This document shows, one piece after another, positions 56,657-61,962 of a stretch of 61,962 bases of DNA. This stretch comes from Desulfoscipio geothermicus (GTDB taxonomy: Bacteria > Bacillota > Desulfotomaculia > Desulfotomaculales > Desulfallaceae): contig JAENYS010000014.1 in the NCBI GenBank assembly GCA_016841645.1, positions 1 through 61,962 of the forward strand, given 5' to 3'. The number at the start of each line of letters is the position of its first letter. Position 1 is the first letter of the stretch. Made by a program: the position numbers and the translations under genes. Below the pieces are notes generated by a model. That model searched no databases. It worked only from the letters and a program-made list of their open reading frames with translations, and was not told where the DNA came from.

Positions 56657-56829
56657 GTTTTTACCGTTCCTTTCTCCTTACAATAGATTGTTTATTAAAA
56701 GGACGCATTTACATGGTGTTAAGTTCCATGACTAACCGGCATGAAAAATACAAAACTGTAATGGGGTTAATGAATGTATAGAGTTGCAACTTTAGACAAA
56801 AAATATAACAAAAATCGGGAGGCATAAGC

Positions 56830-57492
56830 ATGAAGAAACTAACCGTTTTTGTTATTTTACTATCAACCCTGGTTATTTTTGGCTGCAATCAGGCTCAACA
56901 GAAGCCGGTTCCCCCGGAGCAAACGCTGACCCCCAAGGAATCGTCCATCGGATTCAGCCAGGTGGACATAGATGAGCTGCCCTCATCCATCCAAAAAGTA
57001 GCTTCCGCCATGGAAGAAAGGTCTATGGTTACCTGGGCGAACGACAATAATAACAGTTATATATTATTAAATACCGACCAGGAAGAGGAAAACTTAAAAG
57101 TAAGTAAAGTAATACAGAGGGTCCCCGTACAAGACTTTCTCTGGCTTGATGTACAATTGGATTATTTAGACGGCAATATGGCCAAGGATTTAAAAAATAA
57201 TAGTAAATTGGTAGCTGTAAAACTTGACAGGACCGATAAAGGTATTAACGGTGTCGGCTTTGAGATAAAGGAAGAGTCTGAGGAAGACCGAGAAGAACCA
57301 ACAGAGGAAAAACCACAACCCGCTCCAGTGCCAACACCCACACCTATAACCAGGGAATCCGCCGATCAGGTTAAGACAACTCAGGAAACGGCCCCTGAAG
57401 AAGAACCGGCTCAAAACCAGGCACAGCCAAACGGAGGCACACAAGAGAATGATAAGGAAGACTCCACCTCCACAGCGCCAAACGGCGATTAA
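56830..57492 (+). CDS. Putative lipoprotein, unknown
   Basis: A 220-residue protein with a lipobox LVIFGC (Cys about 19) after a hydrophobic stretch. Residues 35-135 form a globular part containing DNNNSYILLNTDQEEENLKV; residues about 145-220 are a Glu/Pro/Gln/Thr-rich linker, suited to a surface-anchored extension. GGGAGGC before the ATG supports the start. No family recognised. A terminator follows. Confidence 0.7.
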   Translation: MKKLTVFVILLSTLVIFGCNQAQQKPVPPEQTLTPKESSIGFSQVDIDELPSSIQKVASAMEERSMVTWANDNNNSYILLNTDQEEENLKVSKVIQRVPVQDFLWLDVQLDYLDGNMAKDLKNNSKLVAVKLDRTDKGINGVGFEIKEESEEDREEPTEEKPQPAPVPTPTPITRESADQVKTTQETAPEEEPAQNQAQPNGGTQENDKEDSTSTAPNGD

Positions 57493-57509
57493 AAAAGCTA
57501 CTCAACGCA

Positions 57510-57537
57510 AAAAAAGCTCCAGCGCGGAGCTTTTTTT
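57510..57537 (+). terminator. Terminator of the lipoprotein gene
   Basis: AAAAAAGCTCC-AGCGC-GGAGCTTTTTTT, a classic intrinsic terminator 18 bases beyond the stop. Confidence 0.9.
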
Positions 57538-57665
57538 ATGCTTATCAGCCATTAATCATACCACTGAGCCCGCTGCATTCGCAGTCTATTTCATTTCCAG
57601 TATGGTTTATAGCATCGTTCATTTACAAATCAATATGATACTAGTTAGTTGCTAATATTAATTAC

Positions 57666-57863
57666 CTAATTTAAAAGCAACGGTATAACTTCAATACGCG
57701 TCCCGCATTCCGGACAGGTAACCCGGCGATTTTCCGGCAATTTATCAAAAGTAACTTCTTTACCACACAGGGTGCATTTTACCGCCGGTTTCCCGGAATT
57801 ATTTCTATACTCCTTGGCTTTATCCCCAATACTGCATGAAGAACAATCTCCACATCCTGACAT
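57666..57863 (-). CDS. Small zinc-ribbon protein
   Basis: A 65-residue protein starting at ATG 57863. It has a Cys-rich N-terminus (CGDCSSC) and two CxxC knuckles (CTLC, CPEC) expected to form a zinc ribbon. The site upstream (GGGGGGAGAG) is strong. It follows the BaiN-like gene by 22 bases on the same strand and may be co-transcribed. Function unknown. Confidence 0.65.
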   Translation of the reverse strand: MSGCGDCSSCSIGDKAKEYRNNSGKPAVKCTLCGKEVTFDKLPENRRVTCPECGTRIEVIPLLLN

Positions 57864-57885
57864 GCCAATCTCTCCCCCCAATATA

Positions 57886-59136
57886 TTATGATGTGGCCAC
57901 GCCAACCCCGGCCACGTAACCCGAAGACCAGGCCCATTGCAGGTTGTAGCCTCCACAATCACCGTCGATATCCAATACCTCCCCGGCTAAAAACAATCCG
58001 GGCACCAGTTTTGAAGCCATGCTTTTTTGATTAATGTCACGAACATTAACCCCCCCGGCGGTAACCTGAGCCTGCTGCCAGGTATTGGTGCCGGTAACTT
58101 CAAAGCGCCAATCCTGTAATATATCTATTATAGCATTTCTCTCCGCAGTAGTAACCTGCCCTGCCGGTTTATGAATATCTCCGATGCCGGCCTCCCTTAA
58201 CAGCACCGGTACCAATCTTTTATTAATAAAGCCCACAAAACTAAAGGCCAGCGTTTTATGGGACTGCTGCTGCAACCGTTTAAAAATAAAAGACTCCAGT
58301 TCCTCCCTGGACATGTAATTTATCAAATTAAGCCTTAGTGTGACCAGTTCCCCCCTGCGCAGGTGTTCACCGGCTGTGCGGCTGAGGGCCAGTATAGGGG
58401 GACCGGAAATACCGTAATCGGTAAACAATACTTCACCTTCGGCACGAGCCAGGGGCTTTTCTAACACCTGTATTTCTGCGAGATAAATAAATTTAATCCC
58501 CGATATTTGCTTTAAAAAATCAGCTGCCAGCTTTAGCTGTACCAACGCGGGAAAAGGCTCCACAATACTGTGGCCCAGTTTTTGGGCTAGTTGATAACCA
58601 CTGCCGTTGGAACCCAAATTAGGCGCCGCCTTGCCACCGGTGGCGATAATTACCCGGTCGGCCTTGAACCGGCCTCCATCACCCAAACGCAAAATAAAAC
58701 CACCGTTTTGGGGTTCTATTTCCCTCACTTCAGCCTCACACCGGGTTACCACGCCCAGTGTATCCAACTCGTGCCGCATCACGTCCAGCACGCTGGAAGC
58801 CTGATTAGAAACAGGAAATACCTTGCCCCCGTCCTCCACCTTCCAGGCAATTCCCAGCTTTTCAAAAAATTCTATGGTTTTATAGAAATCAAAGCGGCTT
58901 AACGCCCCAAAAGCAAATTTAGGGTTCAATCCATGGTAATGGGCAATATCCAAGTTGGTATTACTTAAATTACAGCGGCCGTTACCCGTGGCCAATATTT
59001 TTTTGCCCACCCGGTCCAACCGCTCCAGCACAGTAACTTCGGCGCTGTTATACCTTGCCGCCAAAGCGGCGGTAAGCCCGGAAGCTCCGCCCCCAACTAC
59101 GGCCACTTTAATTTTTCTTCCACCGTTAGCTTTCAT
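57886..59136 (-). CDS. BaiN/YhiN-family flavoprotein (HI0933-like)
   Basis: A 416-residue NAD(P)/FAD-dependent oxidoreductase: the dinucleotide-binding VAVVGGGASGLTAALAA at the N-terminus, ATGNGRCNLSN, RVIIATGGKAAP and FLAGEVLDIDGDCGGYNLQW at the C-terminus, diagnostic of the HI0933-like family. Members include bile-acid reductase BaiN; the substrate here is unknown. ATG 59136 is used; TTGGAGGG 14 bases upstream is part of the frame. Confidence 0.92.
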   Translation of the reverse strand: MKANGGRKIKVAVVGGGASGLTAALAARYNSAEVTVLERLDRVGKKILATGNGRCNLSNTNLDIAHYHGLNPKFAFGALSRFDFYKTIEFFEKLGIAWKVEDGGKVFPVSNQASSVLDVMRHELDTLGVVTRCEAEVREIEPQNGGFILRLGDGGRFKADRVIIATGGKAAPNLGSNGSGYQLAQKLGHSIVEPFPALVQLKLAADFLKQISGIKFIYLAEIQVLEKPLARAEGEVLFTDYGISGPPILALSRTAGEHLRRGELVTLRLNLINYMSREELESFIFKRLQQQSHKTLAFSFVGFINKRLVPVLLREAGIGDIHKPAGQVTTAERNAIIDILQDWRFEVTGTNTWQQAQVTAGGVNVRDINQKSMASKLVPGLFLAGEVLDIDGDCGGYNLQWAWSSGYVAGVGVATS

Positions 59137-59164
59137 AAATAAGCATATGCCCTCCAATTTATAG

Positions 59165-60787
59165 CTAATGTGTAGGATGTTCCGCTATAAATTTTATAAA
59201 CGCCAGAGCTAATTCCGGATCGAACTGAGTGCCTGCACCTTTCTCAATTTCTTTTAACGCAAGGTCTTGACTTAAAACCTCACTATATGGGCTTTCGTGG
59301 GTCATTATATCATAGGCATCCACTATGGCAAACAAGCGAGCCAACCGGGGGATTTGTTTACCCTGCAGACTGTATGGATAACCCTGGCCGTCCCAACGCT
59401 CTTGGTGCGCTAAAATGAGCTCTCCAACAGCTGTCTCCCCGATAGACTGCGCCATGCGAAAACCAATTTCACTGTGGCTGCGTACTATTTCCCACTCGTC
59501 AGGAGCCAAAGGACCGGGCTTTTTTAAAATATTACTGGGTAGCGCCACCTTGCCAACATCATGAAAGTCAACCAATAAACTTAAATGCCGTATTTCAACG
59601 GATTCCAAAGCATACCCCAGACTTTTAGCAAACGCCAATGATACTTTCTTTAACCTTTCTATATGGTCACCGGTTTCATTGCATCTGGTATATAGTATTT
59701 CCTGTAAACAAAGAATAATTTTATACCGAACCTGTTTGCTTTCCACCAACTTATTTTTATACATTCGGTTTTCCGCAATACTAAATAAATCATCGAAACC
59801 ACCCTGCAGACTATGTCGTGTTGCCACGCCCAGCGCTACGCTTAGTTCAATGGGTAGCCCCTTTTCCTGCACACAAGCGGTCTTAATACGCTCGCAAACT
59901 AGAGTGCAAGCATCATGGTCGGTGCCGGGCAGTATTATAATAAATTCGTCCCCACCCCAGCGGGCGACAATATCCGTTTTCCGGCAGCAACGCATTAATA
60001 CCTGTGCCAGCCGCACCAGCAAATTATCACCCTGCTCATGGCCAAATACGTCATTGGTTAGTTTAAGACCGTTAATATCTGCCATAATAACGCTGAGAGG
60101 AAAGTCTTTAGGGTGTAAAAAACTAGAAAGCCACTCTTCCACGTAGGCACGGTTATATAGATAAGTTAATTTATCATGGTAGCTTAGAAAAGCTACCTGT
60201 TCCTGGGCTTTATATTTATCCGTAATATCAGTTAGGATGAGCATAACCAGAGGTTCATCCCCTTCTACGGGTGGTACAATTTTACATTCAATTTTCAGAT
60301 GAAATCCATTAATTTTTATTACTACGGGCAGCTTGTTAATATAATCAGACTGCATACCGGCATCCTTAGTCTGCCAGATTCCCTGAAACACATCGGCAAA
60401 TAATTGGTTTTGCTCTTCGTCATCACTACTTAGCAATGCTAAAATATTTAATCTACCAATCTTTTGGCCAAAAATGCGTGTGCACTCTTCACTATACTCC
60501 CTATTAACCAGCAAATCCTTACCAAAGGTAAGAAACCCCTGCCCGGCGTTATCCATTAAATTTTTAATCTCATTATCCCGCTTGAGTAAATTTCTTCCCT
60601 GCGCATCACTAATTTTAATTACCTTACGGGTTAAAGTTAGTAGTTTTTCATAACTGGTCACCATCTCCTCGTATTTGGGGAAAAGCTCATTATGAGCATA
60701 CCTACCCGTAGCCAACTCGGTCAGGGCGACTTCAAGAGTTTCAAATTCTTCCTGAAATAACTTGCGGTTAAAATTAGGACTAATCAT
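59165..60787 (-). CDS. Sensor protein with PAS, GGDEF and HD-GYP domains
   Basis: A 540-residue protein: N-terminal helical segment, a PAS-like region (about 75-195, MDNAGQGFLTFGKDLLVNRE), a GGDEF domain (about 200-350; HDKLTYLYNRAY, MADINGLKLTNDVFGHEQGD, ARWGGDEFIIILPG) and an HD-GYP domain (about 360-530; DFHDVGKVALP, AHQERWDGQGYP). It can thus both make and degrade c-di-GMP if both sites are active; a strict HD-GYP has HHE before WDG, here AHQE, so activity is uncertain. Overlaps the preceding phosphatase gene by 8 bases. Confidence 0.92.
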   Translation of the reverse strand: MISPNFNRKLFQEEFETLEVALTELATGRYAHNELFPKYEEMVTSYEKLLTLTRKVIKISDAQGRNLLKRDNEIKNLMDNAGQGFLTFGKDLLVNREYSEECTRIFGQKIGRLNILALLSSDDEEQNQLFADVFQGIWQTKDAGMQSDYINKLPVVIKINGFHLKIECKIVPPVEGDEPLVMLILTDITDKYKAQEQVAFLSYHDKLTYLYNRAYVEEWLSSFLHPKDFPLSVIMADINGLKLTNDVFGHEQGDNLLVRLAQVLMRCCRKTDIVARWGGDEFIIILPGTDHDACTLVCERIKTACVQEKGLPIELSVALGVATRHSLQGGFDDLFSIAENRMYKNKLVESKQVRYKIILCLQEILYTRCNETGDHIERLKKVSLAFAKSLGYALESVEIRHLSLLVDFHDVGKVALPSNILKKPGPLAPDEWEIVRSHSEIGFRMAQSIGETAVGELILAHQERWDGQGYPYSLQGKQIPRLARLFAIVDAYDIMTHESPYSEVLSQDLALKEIEKGAGTQFDPELALAFIKFIAEHPTH

Positions 60788-61925
60788 TATCTAATACCCT
60801 TTCTTTATCAACAACATTTCTGCCATTAGTAATTAGTTGAAAACCGATAACTGTTATATCGTCCCGCTGCTCCTCGTCTTGTTTATAGTCGTCCAAGCCA
60901 TCTTCAAAGAATTGCCGCTGCACGGCCAACGGCAGATGTCCGTAGTCATTAATCAACGCTGTAAAGCGCTTTTTACCGAAGGAATGATTTTTGGGACCAC
61001 CATTTTGGTCTAAATACCCGTCTGTAGTCAGATAGAACCTATCCCCTTCTTCAACCGGCAGTGTTACTTTATTAAACAATAAATCAAGTTCCGAACTTTG
61101 ATAACCTACGCTATACCTATCACCTTTAACCACCTGCACCCCGACTGCTGTTTTCACATATAAAGCTATCCTGGCACCGGCAAAGTTAAGATATTGACCG
61201 CTGCACCAGTGACATATACCAATATCCGCACCGTCATCGCTAACCACGCTGGCTTTTTTGTGTAAGGCTGCCTTCATTCGCACATTAAGTTCTTTTAAAA
61301 TAACCGCAGGATCATTAGAACACACATCTTCAACAATCTGGTTCAGTATTGGAGCAACCGTCATCGTCATCAGCGCTCCCGGTACACCATGACCGGTGCA
61401 GTCAACCACTGCAAGCACGTGGTCGTCCCCTTTCTTTTTGAACCAGTACAAATCGCCACCTACCAAATCACGTGGACGCCAAATGACAAAGTGTTCTTTA
61501 AACGCCTCGATCATTTCTTCATCACCGGGAATAATAGCCTCTTGCAGCCGCTTCGCGTAATCAATGCTGTCCATAATTTTGGCAGTCCGTTCCTGAACCA
61601 TATTATCCAGCTCCTGGCTTAATAATACTGCCCTTTTAAAAGGATCGGCTATCCGGGTGGATATTAAGTAAAATACAAACACAATTAAACCAAAGGATAA
61701 CAAACTGGCAACCAGCGTATTTATTTTAATGGTATTTAAAAATCCAATGTTCTCACTACGCGGTATCTGTAATACCAACTGCCAGTCCGTGGACTTAAGC
61801 GACTGATAAATCAGATCAGTTAGCTCGTCTTTTTTATTTTGATACTCCAATACCCCGACTGGAGAAGTCTGCTCCCCGGCGTGTTGAATAATATTTCCGT
61901 AAATATCTTTAATGAGAAAATGGTA
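60780..61925 (-). CDS. PP2C-type serine phosphatase, 5'-truncated (SpoIIE/RsbU-like)
   Basis: The open frame runs from 61925 to 60780 and encodes a piece of a Cache-like extracellular domain (KDIYGNIIQHAGEQ), a membrane helix (about codons 70-90), HAMP-like sequence, a coiled linker and the PPM/SpoIIE domain (RPRDLVGGDLYWF, VVDCTGHGVPGALMTM, LTTDGYLDQ, QRDDITVIGFQ). An in-frame TAA at 61926-61928 cuts the sensor domain, leaving only TTG 61850 as a weak start. The gene is thus truncated, frameshifted, or affected by poor sequence at the window end. Confidence 0.8.
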   Translation of the reverse strand, partial: YHFLIKDIYGNIIQHAGEQTSPVGVLEYQNKKDELTDLIYQSLKSTDWQLVLQIPRSENIGFLNTIKINTLVASLLSFGLIVFVFYLISTRIADPFKRAVLLSQELDNMVQERTAKIMDSIDYAKRLQEAIIPGDEEMIEAFKEHFVIWRPRDLVGGDLYWFKKKGDDHVLAVVDCTGHGVPGALMTMTVAPILNQIVEDVCSNDPAVILKELNVRMKAALHKKASVVSDDGADIGICHWCSGQYLNFAGARIALYVKTAVGVQVVKGDRYSVGYQSSELDLLFNKVTLPVEEGDRFYLTTDGYLDQNGGPKNHSFGKKRFTALINDYGHLPLAVQRQFFEDGLDDYKQDEEQRDDITVIGFQLITNGRNVVDKERVLDND

Positions 61926-61962
61926 TTACAAAACGTTTGTATGTAAGAAAAATGTTCTTTAA

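Overview
The window looks like a chromosome segment of an endospore-forming, anaerobic Gram-positive bacterium of the Desulfotomaculum/Pelotomaculum type (Clostridia). The basis is strong AGGAGG ribosome-binding sites with frequent TTG and GTG starts, a membrane pyrophosphatase, sigma-54, WhiA/YvcK/RapZ, CotF-like coat proteins, and TPP and molybdenum-cofactor type riboswitches. The genus-level placement is inference. I see no rRNA, tRNA or CRISPR.

Layout. 0.1-8.4 kb: a minus-strand central-carbon block in the order pgk-tpiA-gpmI-eno-secG-hppA; gapA and cggR are absent. 8.8-17.1 kb: iscS-thiI-whiA-rpoN, then (higher coordinates, same strand) PHP-rapZ-yvcK. 17.4-29.7 kb: pgi (plus strand), a HAD phosphatase, and uvrC, uvrA and uvrB. 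The uvr genes are separated by a RAYT-type REP transposase, by the psd-pssA phospholipid pair and by a vapBC toxin-antitoxin pair. 29.9-30.6 kb: two coat-type genes. 31-35.6 kb: a YbhGFSR-like ABC-2 exporter with a TetR regulator. 35.9-43.5 kb: a flavin-binding protein, an M48 protease, upp, thiC under a TPP riboswitch, and an MrfA-like helicase. 43.6-47.9 kb: an accessory, AT-rich stretch with tungstate-binding tupA, two Moco/Tuco-type riboswitches, small orphan genes and decayed toxin-antitoxin genes. 47.9-61.9 kb: a chemoreceptor, deoC, a DUF3842 protein, a Tyr-rich secreted protein, an MFS transporter, a cold-shock protein, a NamZ-like muramidase, a lipoprotein, a BaiN-like flavoprotein, a GGDEF/HD-GYP protein and a PP2C phosphatase cut near the window end.

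The most striking pattern is a set of dispersed repeats beginning GGGGTCAG(A/G)C, in two families. Family A continues CTTGACATTTGACA and is mostly palindromic. Family B continues TTAAACTTT and flanks the RAYT gene. Five genes (iscS, pgi, the RAYT gene, uvrA, uvrB) end inside a copy, and the repeat supplies their last codons and stop (GVRP-stop, GVRLKLS-stop or GQA-stop). Two identical family A elements lie in opposite orientation around the upp-thiC interval, one directly upstream of the thiC promoter and riboswitch. Other points of interest are a Moco-type riboswitch with its own terminator placed before an unrecognised 137-residue gene, a degenerate repeat of about 42 bp at 38.68-39.01 kb, and a palindrome straddling the presumed -10 box of the helicase gene.
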